Shown here: positions 20,313 to 30,523 of the stretch, piece by piece
How the letters are laid out: each line of letters starts with the position of its first letter
How positions within the stretch are numbered: position 1 is the first letter of the stretch
Assembly (NCBI GenBank): GCA_015061905.1
Contig: SUVQ01000005.1
Coordinates: 33,192-97,191 of the forward strand
Length of the DNA stretch: 64,000 bases
Direction of reading: 5' to 3'
Source: Verrucomicrobiota bacterium
GTDB taxonomy: Bacteria; Verrucomicrobiota; Verrucomicrobiia; Opitutales; UBA953
The notes under the pieces: model-generated
Seen by the model: the letters and a program-made list of their open reading frames with translations, nothing else
What the model was told of the DNA's origin: nothing
Database searches by the model: none
Translations under genes and position numbers: made by a program

Positions 20313-20828
20313 TTAATCCTGCGCCTTTTCTTCGGAAACGGCGCATTTTTCCGGCTCGGCGCAGCAGGTGCATTTCGCATCGCAGCAGGAACGGAAAAAC
20401 GCGAATCTTCCTCCGCCGATGAAGAGCAGGGCGAGCGCGGCTCCGATGTAGAGAAAGTGATATTCAACGCCTTCTCCGATTTGATTTCCGGTCCAATTTA
20501 TAAAATAGCCGTTGTCGAGGTGATATTGCATAGCGACGGTCATAAGAACGACCAGCGTCAACGCCCAGAAGCGAGTGAAAATGCCCAAAATGAGGAAGAG
20601 CGGCGCGAAAAATTCCGTCGCGATTGCCGCCGCCGTCCACGAAGGCGAAATGCCGAGAACTTCCGTGAAATATTGCCAAGTTGCCTGCAAGCCGTTCCCG
20701 TTAAAAACGCCGAAAACTTTTTGCATGCCGTGCGGAAGCATCGCAAATGCCAACACTAAGCGCAGAAGAAGTTTCCCGAAGTCGTCGGAAAACGCGGAAA
20801 CGGAGCATAGAATTGATTTTTTCATCAT
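20313..20828 (-). CDS. DoxX family membrane protein with Cys-rich C-terminal tail
   Basis: LLLRLVLAFAMLPHGMQKVFG...EFFAPLFLILGIFTRFWAL; tail CCDAKCTCCAEPEKC. Confidence 0.85.
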   Translation of the reverse strand: MMKKSILCSVSAFSDDFGKLLLRLVLAFAMLPHGMQKVFGVFNGNGLQATWQYFTEVLGISPSWTAAAIATEFFAPLFLILGIFTRFWALTLVVLMTVAMQYHLDNGYFINWTGNQIGEGVEYHFLYIGAALALLFIGGGRFAFFRSCCDAKCTCCAEPEKCAVSEEKAQD

Positions 20829-20923
20829 ACTTTGTAAAGCGGCTTCGGTGCCGAAAATTTTTTAAGTGATATTTCCGAAAATTAAAATTTTCGCTTTCCG
20901 CTTTTTTTTTTGAGGCACTTGCG

Positions 20924-21823
20924 TTATTCGATGTTTTGCACCTGTTCGCGCAGGCGTTCCTGCTCGTTTTTGGCTTCGACGACGCAACGCGTAATCGCCG
21001 CGTTGTTGGCTTTGCTCCCGATGGTGTTGAGTTCGCGCAGAATTTCCTGACAAATAAAATCAAGCTTTCTGCCGCTGTCGTTTTCGTTCAGGCAATTTTC
21101 AAATTGCGAGAAATGGCTCGCGAGGCGGGTTTGTTCTTCCGAAATATCGCAACGATCCGCGAAAATCGCGATTTCCTTCAGGAAGCGCGGGTCGTCCAAA
21201 TCAATTTCAAGACCGAGGGCGGCGAGGCGTGCGCGAAGCGCGTCGCGTTGATTTTCGACCGTTCCCGCGGAGGCGGAGCGGATTTCCCTGACCCAATGTC
21301 GTAGGCGTGCGAGGCGTTCCCGCAGGTCTTTTTCTAAATTTCCCCCTTCGCACTCGCGCATGCAGACAAAGCTTTTCAGCGCGGCTTCAGTCGCTTGGCG
21401 GACGGAGGCGGCGACCGCTTCGTCTTCGAGCGAGGGCAACGCGCCTTGGCGGGAACGGTGAAGCTCTGCGAGGCGCAGGTAAATTTCCGGCGTCGGGACA
21501 AAATGAATGCCGGCAAGGCTTGCCGCATTTTTCATTTTTTCGAGAGCGACCGCCGCCGAGGCTTCGTCCCAGGAAAGCGCTTCGCAGGAAGGCGTATTCC
21601 CGCCGAGCGTTCCCGTGCGAATGGCAATCGTAATTTTTCCCCGTGAGGCTTTTTCGCGAACGAGCGGCGAGAGCAGGCGTTCCGCCGCCGGCATCCATTC
21701 CGAAGGCGCGAACACGGAAATGGCGAGTCCGCGTTGATTTACGGCGGAAATTTCCAGCGTAAAATCCGTTCCCGCCACGGAAAAGTTTTCGCGAGCGTAG
21801 CCCGTCATAGATCGAATACTCAT
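20924..21823 (-). CDS. YicC/YloC family endoribonuclease
   Basis: MSIRSMTGYAREN...LEISAVNQRGL...KLDFICQEILRELNTIGSKANNAAITRCVVEAKNEQERLREQVQNIE. Confidence 0.93.
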   Translation of the reverse strand: MSIRSMTGYARENFSVAGTDFTLEISAVNQRGLAISVFAPSEWMPAAERLLSPLVREKASRGKITIAIRTGTLGGNTPSCEALSWDEASAAVALEKMKNAASLAGIHFVPTPEIYLRLAELHRSRQGALPSLEDEAVAASVRQATEAALKSFVCMRECEGGNLEKDLRERLARLRHWVREIRSASAGTVENQRDALRARLAALGLEIDLDDPRFLKEIAIFADRCDISEEQTRLASHFSQFENCLNENDSGRKLDFICQEILRELNTIGSKANNAAITRCVVEAKNEQERLREQVQNIE

Positions 21824-22021
21824 GGTGGTGCATCTTAAATTGAAATTCCGCATCGGTAAATTGCTATTTGATAAATAATGAATAAAGATGCGCAAAGCCG
21901 TCATTTTTTAAGCTTTTTTTTTACACTTCTCGGAGTTTTCCCGATGAAAAATTCTGTTTTCTTGCTCTCTTGCAAACGGAGCGTTAGTTTTTTCCTCAGA
22001 AAAAATAAATATCTTCGCGCT

Positions 22022-22807
22022 ATGAGTTCTGAAATTTCTCCGAGTTCCGCTCCTTCCGAAAAAAAATCCGCCCCGGGAACGCCCACCGGAATCATTTCCA
22101 CGCAAGGGCTTGCCAAAGTCTACGGCAAACGCGAAGTGGTGCACGATGTGAGCTTGGAGGTGCGCGCGGGCGAAGTCGTCGGTCTGCTCGGGCCGAACGG
22201 CGCCGGAAAAACGACGACGTTTTACATGGTCGTCGGGCTCGTTCCCGCGACGCGCGGACGCGTTTTGCTCGACGGGAACGATATTACGAGCTTTCCGATG
22301 TGGAAACGCGCGCGTTGCGGCCTGGGATATTTGCCGCAGGACGCATCGATTTTCCGCAAACTTACGGTGTGGGAAAACGTCATGTCCGTCGTCGAAACAA
22401 TGCAAATGCCCGCCTCTGAGCGCAAAGCGTATTGCGAAGCGCAGCTGAACGACCTCGGCTTAATGCGCCTGGCGACGCAACCCGCCTACACGCTTTCCGG
22501 CGGAGAACGCCGCCGCCTCGAAATCGCGCGCGCGCTGGCGACAAAGCCGCGCTTCATGCTTTTGGACGAACCGTTCAGCGGCGTGGACCCGATTTCCGTT
22601 GCCGATGTTCAAAAAATTGTCATCGCACTGAAACAAAAAGGTATCGGCGTTTTAATTACGGACCACAACGTCCGAGAAACCCTTTCCATCGTCGACCGCG
22701 CCTATCTCATTCACCAGGGAACCGTTCTCGTCGAAGGTTCTTCCGACGTTATTTTGACCGACGAAAAAGCGCGAAAATTTTATCTCGGCTCCGGATTTCA
22801 AATGTAA
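22022..22807 (+). CDS. lptB: LPS export ABC transporter ATP-binding protein
   Basis: LLGPNGAGKTTTFYMVVGLV...GLGYLPQDASIFRKLTVWENVM...LSGGERRRLEIARALA...LLDEPFSGVDPI. Confidence 0.94.
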   Translation: MSSEISPSSAPSEKKSAPGTPTGIISTQGLAKVYGKREVVHDVSLEVRAGEVVGLLGPNGAGKTTTFYMVVGLVPATRGRVLLDGNDITSFPMWKRARCGLGYLPQDASIFRKLTVWENVMSVVETMQMPASERKAYCEAQLNDLGLMRLATQPAYTLSGGERRRLEIARALATKPRFMLLDEPFSGVDPISVADVQKIVIALKQKGIGVLITDHNVRETLSIVDRAYLIHQGTVLVEGSSDVILTDEKARKFYLGSGFQM

Positions 22808-22858
22808 GCCGAAGCCTTCGGATTTGAGGACGGGAACGCAGAAAAAATTTCCCTTTTG

Positions 22859-23446
22859 ATGCAAAAATTCATCTTGGCATCTGCGTCCCCGCGCCGTCGC
22901 GAACTGCTTTCCAAGGCGGGATTTTCTTTTGAAATTCAAACTTCCGATGCGGAAGAAAACGAAAATCCCCGCGGCAATCCTCGGGAAATGGTGCTTGAAA
23001 ACGCACTGGCAAAAGCGCGCGCCGTTGCGGAGAAAAATCCGGACGCACTTGTGTTGGGCGCAGATACGACCGTTGCTCTCGGAGGTTGTGTTTTAAATAA
23101 ACCGGCGGATTTGTGCGAAGCACGGAAAATGTTGCGCGCTCTCGGCGGGAACGCTCATACCGTTTTTACGGGAGTTGCTTTGGTTTGCGCGGGAACGGGA
23201 TTTTGCGAAACGCGGGTCGTCACCTGTCGCGTGAAGTTCAAACCGCTTTCCGATGAAATGATTTCGCGTTATTTCGAGATTTGTAATCCGCTCGACAAGG
23301 CCGGTGCTTACGGCATTCAGGAGGGCGGAGAACACATCGTCGAATCCTACGAAGAACCGCTCAGCAACATTATCGGGCTACCCGTCGAGCTCATCGCGCC
23401 GCGCTTGCGCGAACTCCTCGCCGCCGGCGGGAACGTCTTTTTTTAG
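22859..23446 (+). CDS. maf: Maf-family nucleotide pyrophosphatase
   Basis: ILASASPRRRELLSKAGF...VLGADTTVAL...DKAGAYGIQEGGEHIVESYEEPLSNIIGLPVE. Confidence 0.94.
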   Translation: MQKFILASASPRRRELLSKAGFSFEIQTSDAEENENPRGNPREMVLENALAKARAVAEKNPDALVLGADTTVALGGCVLNKPADLCEARKMLRALGGNAHTVFTGVALVCAGTGFCETRVVTCRVKFKPLSDEMISRYFEICNPLDKAGAYGIQEGGEHIVESYEEPLSNIIGLPVELIAPRLRELLAAGGNVFF

Positions 23447-23470
23447 GCGGAAGCCTGCACGGATGACGCT

Positions 23471-23497
23471 TTTTTACACAAGCTATTTGTGTAAAAA
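23471..23497. promoter_or_regulatory. Perfect 11-bp inverted repeat abutting the Shine-Dalgarno of the BSH-like gene
   Basis: TTTTTACACAA-gctat-TTGTGTAAAAA followed by GGAG and the ATG at 23508. Confidence 0.6.
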
Positions 23498-23507
23498 GGA
23501 GAAATTC

Positions 23508-24527
23508 ATGTGCACCGCCGTTTCATTTAAAACCAAGGATCATTATTTCGGACGAAATCTTGATCTCGATTACTCTTATGACGAAACCGTAACGATTACG
23601 CCGCGCAAATATCCGTTCAAATTCCGCCATGTGAAAAATTTGGACGAGCATTACGCGATTATCGGTGTCGCCTACGTCGCGGACGGATTTCCGTTGTATT
23701 ATGATGCCGTCAACGAAAAGGGCTTGGGCATGGCGGGTTTAAATTTCCCCGGGAACGCGGTTTGGTCTCCGATGTCGAAGACGAAGGATAATGTTACGCC
23801 GTTTGAGCTGACGCCGTGGATTCTCGGGCAGTGCGGAACCGTGGACGAGGCGCGCGCCCTGTTGGAACGCGTAAATGCGCTGAACGAAAATTTCTCCGGG
23901 AAGCTCCCGCTTTCTCCGCTTCACTGGCTGATCGCCGATGAGGAAAAATCGCTCACTGCGGAATTTTTGGCGGACGGGTTAAAACTCTCGGAAAATCCCG
24001 TCGGCGTTTTAACCAACAATCCGCCGTTTGAGTTTCACATGCTGAATCTTGCCGGGTATATGCAAGTTTCCGCGAATGCGCCGCAAAATCGAATTTGCCC
24101 GGAAATCCCGTTGCACGCTTACAGTCGCGGCATGGGCGCGATGGGGCTGCCCGGCGATTTGTCTTCCGCGTCGCGCTTTATTAAAGCCGCGTTTACGAAA
24201 CTGAACTCCGTGTGCGGAGATTCGGAGCCGGAAAGCGTCGGACAGTTTTTTCATATTCTCGGTGCGGTGGCTCAGCAACGCGGTTGCGTTCGCGTCGGTT
24301 CGAGCGGATACGAAATCACGATTTACTCGTCGTGCTGCAATACGAAAACGGGCGTATATTACTACCGCACTTACGGGAACAGTCGAATTTGCGCCGTAGA
24401 CATGCACAGAGAAAACTTAAACGGGAACGTGCTGATTTCTTATCCTTTGCTGAAAGAGGAAAATTTCTTTGTGCAAAACGGAGATGATTTTCCCGAATCC
24501 GAGATGCCGTTTTGTTGTAAAATTTAG
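23508..24527 (+). CDS. Choloylglycine hydrolase family (conjugated bile salt hydrolase-like, Ntn hydrolase)
   Basis: MCTAVSFKTKDHYFGRNLDLDYSYDE (Cys2 nucleophile); GLGMAGLNFPGNA; GVLTNNPPFEFH; GDLSSASRFIKAAF; TYGNSRICAVDMHRENLNG. Confidence 0.88.
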   Translation: MCTAVSFKTKDHYFGRNLDLDYSYDETVTITPRKYPFKFRHVKNLDEHYAIIGVAYVADGFPLYYDAVNEKGLGMAGLNFPGNAVWSPMSKTKDNVTPFELTPWILGQCGTVDEARALLERVNALNENFSGKLPLSPLHWLIADEEKSLTAEFLADGLKLSENPVGVLTNNPPFEFHMLNLAGYMQVSANAPQNRICPEIPLHAYSRGMGAMGLPGDLSSASRFIKAAFTKLNSVCGDSEPESVGQFFHILGAVAQQRGCVRVGSSGYEITIYSSCCNTKTGVYYYRTYGNSRICAVDMHRENLNGNVLISYPLLKEENFFVQNGDDFPESEMPFCCKI

Positions 24528-24589
24528 AGGAAATTCTCACCGGGAGCACTTTAACCCGAAAAATGCGGGCGTTCCCGCCGGAGTGAATC

Positions 24590-27133
24590 TTACTCGCTAA
24601 GCGCGATGAGCGATTCGAGCGAAGGATAGTGGCTTGCCCAGTCCGACATATCGGGAAGTGCGCCGACGAGCGTGTCAAACATCGCACGCTTGCTCTGCTT
24701 TAGCTTTTCGATACGTTCTTCAATCGTTCCCGCCGCCACCATGCGGTAAACAAATACGCGGCGCGTTTGCCCGATGCGGTGAACCCGGTCGATTGCCTGT
24801 TCTTCGACGGCGGGATTCCACCACGGATCGAGCAGGAAAACGTATTCCGCGCTGTGAAGCGTGAGACCCGTGCCGCCGGCGCGCAGGCTGACGAGGAAAA
24901 TTGCCGCGCCTTCGCGGGTTTGAAAATCGTTCACGGGCGTGGCTCTGTCGAGCGTTTTTCCCGTGAGCGTAAAGACGGGTGTTCCCGCGAAACGTTGTTC
25001 AATGGCGTTTCGCGCACGATCGAGCAGGGAAACAAACTGGGAAAAGACAACGACTTTTCCGCCGTTATCGATAATTTCCTCAAGCCGTTCGAGGAGCACG
25101 GAAATTTTTCCCGAAAATTCTGCGGGCAAGGTGCTTTGCCCCGGCAACAGCGCGGGATCGCAGGCAGCCTGGCGCAGGCGCATAAGCAACGTAAGCAGAT
25201 TCGTCGGGTTGGCGGAAAGAAGCCGGCTTACGGATTCTTGCGCTTCGTTCCCGGAAAGCCCGTTGCGGACGATTTGCTCGTAATGCTCTTTTTGTTGCGG
25301 CGTGAGCGGGCAATGCAAAACCGTTTGCACTTTTTCCGGCAGTTCCCGCGCAACTTCCTGCTTTGTTCTCCGCAAAATAAACGGCGCAATTTGCGTTTTG
25401 AGTTTTTCGACGGCGGTATCGTCGGCTTCGGCAAGCTCTGTTTCGAGTGTGGCTCTGCGACCGAGAAGCCCCGGCATGAGGAAGCGGAAAACCGTCCAAA
25501 GATCAAGATGCCGGTTTTCAATCGGCGTTCCCGTGAGCGCGAGCCGCCTGTCCGCGACAATCTTCAAACACGCGTGCGTCATTTTCGCCTGCGGGTTTTT
25601 AATATATTGCGCTTCATCGAGAACGGCGCAGGAGAAACGTTTTTTCGGCAAAAGTTCGGCATGAATGCGCAACATGCCGTAGCTTGAAAGCCAAATGTGC
25701 GGCGGCGTTCCCGCGCAGTTTGCCGTTTTTCTCCGCTTGAATGTGCCGTCTGTTCCGAGAACGCAAACGCCGAGTTGCGGGAAAAATTTTTGTATCTCAT
25801 TTTTCCATACGGGAATAACGCTTGCCGGGCAAACGATGAGCGCTGGGCGGCGCGGCGTGGTGTCGAGCGAAAGAAGCGCGAGCGTTTGGAGCGTTTTTCC
25901 GAGCCCCATTTCGTCGGCAAGTAACGGATGCGCGCCGCGCAAAAACATTTGGCGAATCCACGCGACTCCGCGCATTTGATACGGGCGGAGAAATTCCGGA
26001 AGGTCTTTCGGGGGAACGGGTTCTTTCAGGAAATTTTTTCTCCAACTGCGAAGCTTTGCGTCGGGAACGAGTGTATCATTTTCTCCATTACGAAAAAGGG
26101 AAAGAAGCGTGTAAACGGGAACGCCGTGCGTTTCGGTATCGGGCCAATCGTTTGCCACGGCGCGCGTTCCCGAACGCAGGCGAACGATGCCGCGCCCCGG
26201 TAGGAAAACGGATTCGCCGCGATGCTTGAGCAAGGTGCGAATTTCGGATTGCGTGAACGCGTTCCCGTCGAGCGAAAAATTCCACTCAAGCCCGAAGGCA
26301 TTTCCCGATTCGGCGCGAAGAAAAAGCCGCGCGTCGATTTCGCGCACGGATTTTGAAAATGCGGCGAGCTCGTTGCCGCTTTCGATTTCGAAACGTTTTT
26401 GCCACGCGGGGAAAAATTCGTTGACGAAGCGCGTCGCTTGCAGCGTTCCCGCCAAAACGTAGGCATCTCGCCCGGCATTGAAAACAAATCCGGATTTTCT
26501 CGCGGCGGCAACGAGGCGAATGAGTTGTTCGCGCTCGCCCGCCGTCAGTGTTGTTTGCTCGGCGGCAAGAGCGGAGGTTTTTCGTTCGCTTTTTTCTTCG
26601 ATCCAATTGGCGGAAAAGGAAAGTTCGTTTTCTGCGGACGAAAATTTCAGCAACAACTTGCGGTCCGGGCGCGTAGGCAGTGCCGGCGGCGGAACGGAAG
26701 CCTCTTTGAGTTGCGCGTTTTCGTTTGTTTCGCTTTTTTCGCCGTCGGCGGAAAGCGGAAGATTCGGATATTCCGTCGCCACAAATTCCTCAATGACGTA
26801 AAGCCCGGCAACGGCATACGGCGCGGATTCTTTGCGCGGAGCGGAAGAACTGCTACGCCAAAGAATATTCCCGTCGGCATCAAAATCAAAAAGAATTTGA
26901 AGAAACGGCGTTCCCGCGCTTGCTACGCGAAAAATGACGGCGGCATCATCGAGCCCGATGATAATTTCCGCAATTTTGGATTCTCGGTAAATGCGGCGTC
27001 CGGCGTAAATCGCATCTTCCGTGAAACGGTTTTCCCAGTTCGAAACCGGCGGCGAGGCAAGGCGTTCTCCCCAAAGCGCAAGAGCTTTGAGCGAAAACGA
27101 TTTTTTCGTCGGCGGGATGTAGGGCTCGAACAT
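24590..27133 (-). CDS. SNF2-family DEAD/DEAH helicase
   Basis: LADEMGLGKTLQTLALL, DEAQYIKNP, ALTGTPIENRHLDLW, FLLDPWWNPAVEEQAIDRVHRIGQTRRVFVYRMV. Confidence 0.93.
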   Translation of the reverse strand: MFEPYIPPTKKSFSLKALALWGERLASPPVSNWENRFTEDAIYAGRRIYRESKIAEIIIGLDDAAVIFRVASAGTPFLQILFDFDADGNILWRSSSSAPRKESAPYAVAGLYVIEEFVATEYPNLPLSADGEKSETNENAQLKEASVPPPALPTRPDRKLLLKFSSAENELSFSANWIEEKSERKTSALAAEQTTLTAGEREQLIRLVAAARKSGFVFNAGRDAYVLAGTLQATRFVNEFFPAWQKRFEIESGNELAAFSKSVREIDARLFLRAESGNAFGLEWNFSLDGNAFTQSEIRTLLKHRGESVFLPGRGIVRLRSGTRAVANDWPDTETHGVPVYTLLSLFRNGENDTLVPDAKLRSWRKNFLKEPVPPKDLPEFLRPYQMRGVAWIRQMFLRGAHPLLADEMGLGKTLQTLALLSLDTTPRRPALIVCPASVIPVWKNEIQKFFPQLGVCVLGTDGTFKRRKTANCAGTPPHIWLSSYGMLRIHAELLPKKRFSCAVLDEAQYIKNPQAKMTHACLKIVADRRLALTGTPIENRHLDLWTVFRFLMPGLLGRRATLETELAEADDTAVEKLKTQIAPFILRRTKQEVARELPEKVQTVLHCPLTPQQKEHYEQIVRNGLSGNEAQESVSRLLSANPTNLLTLLMRLRQAACDPALLPGQSTLPAEFSGKISVLLERLEEIIDNGGKVVVFSQFVSLLDRARNAIEQRFAGTPVFTLTGKTLDRATPVNDFQTREGAAIFLVSLRAGGTGLTLHSAEYVFLLDPWWNPAVEEQAIDRVHRIGQTRRVFVYRMVAAGTIEERIEKLKQSKRAMFDTLVGALPDMSDWASHYPSLESLIALSE

Positions 27134-27154
27134 GGTTTTAACTTTTAGGTTTTA

Positions 27155-27186
27155 ACTCTTCCACTTTTCCACTCTTCCACTTTTCC
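27155..27186. repeat. Tandem direct repeat, 2 x 16 bp
   Basis: ACTCTTCCACTTTTCC repeated twice between tgt and the helicase gene. Confidence 0.8.
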
Positions 27187-27191
27187 ACTCT

Positions 27192-28343
27192 TTAAACTTT
27201 CTTTCCCGCTTCGTAGCGCGCAATCCATTCGCGCGACCACGGCGTGAAGTCTCCCGCTTCGATGTGTTCCCGCGCTTGGCGCATCAGGTCTTGGAAGAAA
27301 TGAATATTGTGGATGCTCAAAAGCACGGACGAGAGCATTTCTCCGGAAACGTATAGATGGCGCAGATACGCGCGCGAAAAACGGCGGCAGGTGTAGCTGT
27401 CCAAACCGTCAACAAGCGGTGTTTCGTCGAGTTTGAATTTTTCGTTTTTGATGTTAATCGTGCCGTCCGGCGTGAACGCGGTGCCGTGGCGGGCGAGGCG
27501 CGTCGGCATCACGCAGTCAAACATATCCGCGCCGAGCGCAATCATTTTCAGAAGCTGAGGCGGCGTGCCCACCCCCATGACGTAGCGCGGCTTAAAATGC
27601 GGGAGAAACGGCGTGCTTGCGGCAACCTGCTGGAGCATTTCCGGCTCGGGTTCGCCGACGGAAACGCCGCCGATGGCGTAGCCGGGAAAATCCATTTGCG
27701 AAAGGGCTTCGGCGCATTCGCGGCGCAAGTCGTCGTAAATCCCGCCTTGGACGATGCCGAAAACGTGATGCCCGGCGGCGATGAAGCCATCGTCAATCGC
27801 GTGGCAGAGAAATTCGTTTGCCCAGCGCAGTGTCGTGCGATTGGCGTCGGCAACGTCGCGTTTTTTCGCCGGGAACGGCGGGCAAATATCCAAAACCATC
27901 GCGATATCGCTCCCGAGCGCGCTTTGGATGTCGAGGCAGCTACGCGGCGTGAGCGTGATGCGTGCGCCGTCCAAGTGCGATGCGAACGTGATGCCCGCTT
28001 CGGTGATTTTTCTCAGCTTGGAAAGGGAAAAAACCTGGAAGCCGCCGGAATCCGTCAGAATCGGTCCGTCCCAATCCATGAATTTGTGCAAGCCGCCGAG
28101 CGCGCGCACGGTTTGCGGTCCCGGGCGCAAATTCAGGTGATAGGTGTTGCCGAGAATGATTTGCGCGCCCGTTTCTTTGACTTGCGCGGGCGTAAGAGAT
28201 TTGACCGTGCCTTGCGTGCCGACGGGCATGAAAACCGGCGTCTGCACGTTCCCGTGGCGAGTGCGCAGTTCGCAACGGCGCGCCGCGCTTGCGGGATCGG
28301 TTTTCAAAACGGTGAAATGCGTGTTGGACTCGGCAGACATCAT
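27192..28343 (-). CDS. tgt: Queuine tRNA-ribosyltransferase
   Basis: GNVQTPVFMPVGTQGTVKSLTPAQVKETGAQIILGNTYHL...DWDGPILTDSGGFQVFSL...MGVGTPPQLLKMIALGADMFDCVMPTR. Confidence 0.96.
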   Translation of the reverse strand: MMSAESNTHFTVLKTDPASAARRCELRTRHGNVQTPVFMPVGTQGTVKSLTPAQVKETGAQIILGNTYHLNLRPGPQTVRALGGLHKFMDWDGPILTDSGGFQVFSLSKLRKITEAGITFASHLDGARITLTPRSCLDIQSALGSDIAMVLDICPPFPAKKRDVADANRTTLRWANEFLCHAIDDGFIAAGHHVFGIVQGGIYDDLRRECAEALSQMDFPGYAIGGVSVGEPEPEMLQQVAASTPFLPHFKPRYVMGVGTPPQLLKMIALGADMFDCVMPTRLARHGTAFTPDGTINIKNEKFKLDETPLVDGLDSYTCRRFSRAYLRHLYVSGEMLSSVLLSIHNIHFFQDLMRQAREHIEAGDFTPWSREWIARYEAGKKV

Positions 28344-28393
28344 AAGAACCGCCAAATCTACCAAAAAAGTCTCTTCCGAATAAACACAAATTT

Positions 28394-28430
28394 CACGTTC
28401 CCGCACGGAAGCGCGTGAGGCGGGAACGTG
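28394..28430 (-). terminator. Inverted pair of the iterated motif in the tgt / GDYXXLXY-gene intergenic region
   Basis: CACGTTCCCGC-acggaagcgcgtgag-GCGGGAACGTG. Confidence 0.5.
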
Positions 28431-28473
28431 AGTAGGGCGCGGGAACACTCAGCCGCGCGGTGCTTGGCGCAGT

Positions 28474-29208
28474 TTAAAACGCTTCGCCGTTGACGAAAAG
28501 GCGTTTGATGACGGGCGTGCCGTCGCTACGGAGGAAGAGTTCGGCGGAAACGTCCGCCATGCTCCCGCTGTATTTTTTGTCAAATTCCTTGGCTTTTTCT
28601 TCTGCGAGATAAAACCGATGGTCCGGGAAAAAAATCCGGGGATTTTCAAACGAGAAAAGCAGTGCACTTTCCGCCAAGGCGGGAACGTTTTCGGGAAGCG
28701 TTTCGTTGTCTTGCAGGAGCGGATTGCTGATGCGAAAGTTCCAATATTTTGTTCGCTTGAGCGACAGGGCGATTTTTCCCGCTTGCGGGTTGGCGTTGAA
28801 ATCAATTTTCGGGTCGGAAGTCGTTACGCGCTCCACTTCCCAAAGTCCGGTTTCGGGAACGGGTGCGAGCACGAGCCAAAGCTCCGAAACCAGATTGTCG
28901 CAACTGTAAGCGTAGGCGAAAGTGTAGCGCCTTTCCCCTTTGCGCACATATTCCATTTTTGTCGAAAATTTTTCGCGAATTTGCTTTTGCGCGGCTTCGT
29001 CGAATTTTGAAAACGGAATGTTGTCCAAAATTTTAAAATCGAGCGGCAAGTAATGTCCGCGCAAAAGATCGCGCGGGTCATAAGACGTGCATTGGAGGCG
29101 GAAAGTCGGATTGTTGCGCCATTCGCGTTCCCGCAGAACCGACATGAACGCGATGCCCGCGACTTGCGCGGCGAGAAGAAGGACGACGAGAAAAATTCTG
29201 AATTTCAT
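28474..29208 (-). CDS. GDYXXLXY-domain membrane-anchored protein
   Basis: RDLLRGHYLPLDF signature; N-terminal TM; next to a DUF2157 gene. Confidence 0.75.
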   Translation of the reverse strand: MKFRIFLVVLLLAAQVAGIAFMSVLREREWRNNPTFRLQCTSYDPRDLLRGHYLPLDFKILDNIPFSKFDEAAQKQIREKFSTKMEYVRKGERRYTFAYAYSCDNLVSELWLVLAPVPETGLWEVERVTTSDPKIDFNANPQAGKIALSLKRTKYWNFRISNPLLQDNETLPENVPALAESALLFSFENPRIFFPDHRFYLAEEKAKEFDKKYSGSMADVSAELFLRSDGTPVIKRLFVNGEAF

Positions 29209-29236
29209 AAAAAGAAAGGCTGACGGTTAAAATTTT

Positions 29237-30418
29237 TTAAAGACCGGATTCCGCTTGCTGCTGCTCGCAGTCTTTGATTTTCGCCGTGATTTTGCGGCGA
29301 CCGCGTTCGAGAAAATACCCGAAAACGAGCAAAAACGTTCCCGCCAGAATCAGCGCGAACCCGCTACTCGTGAGCGAGCCGACAACTTCGACGGCAAGCG
29401 CGAGTGCGGCGAGCAAAATCATCAGCGCGCCGAGATTGACGTAGAATTTTCGCGAAACTTGCGCGCCGAGCACCATCGCGGCGCTCCCGCAAACAAAAAG
29501 CGTGCCCATCATCACGGCGTGGAGAAAATCGTCTCCGGGATTATTTTTGCACGAATCCGCATAACTTAAAGCGAGCGGAACGAGCGGGAACGCGCCGAGT
29601 AAAATCGCGGCGGCAACGCCGGGCTTATTCAGCTTTTTCCAAAAAGAAACGAGGAGTGCGGCGAGCAAAATTGCGCTCGCGGGAACGAGCGCGAAAAGCG
29701 AGTTCGGGTAAAAATCGATTTCGTCGTAACAAAAAATCTGCGCCATGAAAACGAGTATCGGAAACGCCGTCCACGCCGCAAGCGGACCGTAGCCGCGAAA
29801 GCGTTCCCGCGTTTCTTCCTTCAGGTTGCCGACAAAAATTCCGAGCGCGGAAACGCCCGTGAAAAACGCGAGAAAGTAAAAGTAGGAAACAGCGTCTCTT
29901 CCGCCGTCGATTTCATCGAGTTTGAGTCCGAGCCAAATGCCTGCCGCGACGAGCGAGAGCACGAAAACGCCGCGCAGGCGCACGAGCCAAGGAATCAGAA
30001 AAATCCCGAGAAACCACGCGCCGATCGCTTTCGACGGTTCCGAGGAAATTTGGTAAATCTGCCCGTAAAGCGCGATGTTTGCGAGCCACGTTCCCGCGCC
30101 GACGAGGCAAAGCCCTTCGCCGAGAATCGGGCGCGGATTTTCTTTCCGGCAAATAAATCGTAGCCCGAAAATCCAAAACGCGAGCATGATTGCGGCGGCG
30201 GAAATTTGTTTCGCCAAAGGCGGAATCGTTTCCCAGTTCGCGGAAATCAGCAGAATAATTCCCGCCAGCACGAGAAGCCCCCCGACGCTCGAAAGCGCAA
30301 TCAGCAGATAGTTGCGGGACGCGGAAGGCGTGAGCTTTAATTGTGCGACAATCGCGTCTTTCTGTTCCCGTGAAATTAAACCCAGTTCGAGGAGCTTTTC
30401 GGCATCGGAGTATTTCAT
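29237..30418 (-). CDS. DUF2157-domain polytopic membrane protein
   Basis: LLELGLISREQKDAIVAQL then multiple TM helices ALSSVGGLLVLAGIILLISANWETIPPLAK. Confidence 0.8.
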   Translation of the reverse strand: MKYSDAEKLLELGLISREQKDAIVAQLKLTPSASRNYLLIALSSVGGLLVLAGIILLISANWETIPPLAKQISAAAIMLAFWIFGLRFICRKENPRPILGEGLCLVGAGTWLANIALYGQIYQISSEPSKAIGAWFLGIFLIPWLVRLRGVFVLSLVAAGIWLGLKLDEIDGGRDAVSYFYFLAFFTGVSALGIFVGNLKEETRERFRGYGPLAAWTAFPILVFMAQIFCYDEIDFYPNSLFALVPASAILLAALLVSFWKKLNKPGVAAAILLGAFPLVPLALSYADSCKNNPGDDFLHAVMMGTLFVCGSAAMVLGAQVSRKFYVNLGALMILLAALALAVEVVGSLTSSGFALILAGTFLLVFGYFLERGRRKITAKIKDCEQQQAESGL

Positions 30419-30523
30419 GAGGAAAAGATAGACGGGTTTTATTCCGGACGAAATATAAAATTAAGTTTTCCTGCCGCTTTAATTGATTGCGGGCGAGGGC
30501 GCGGGAACGTAGATTCTCGCTTT

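Noticed and set aside
24590-27133. SNF2 helicase as a defence-system component (DISARM/BREX-like)
   Set aside because: No methyltransferase, PLD or other defence partners adjacent; host-like motif density; flanked by BSH-like and tgt genes.
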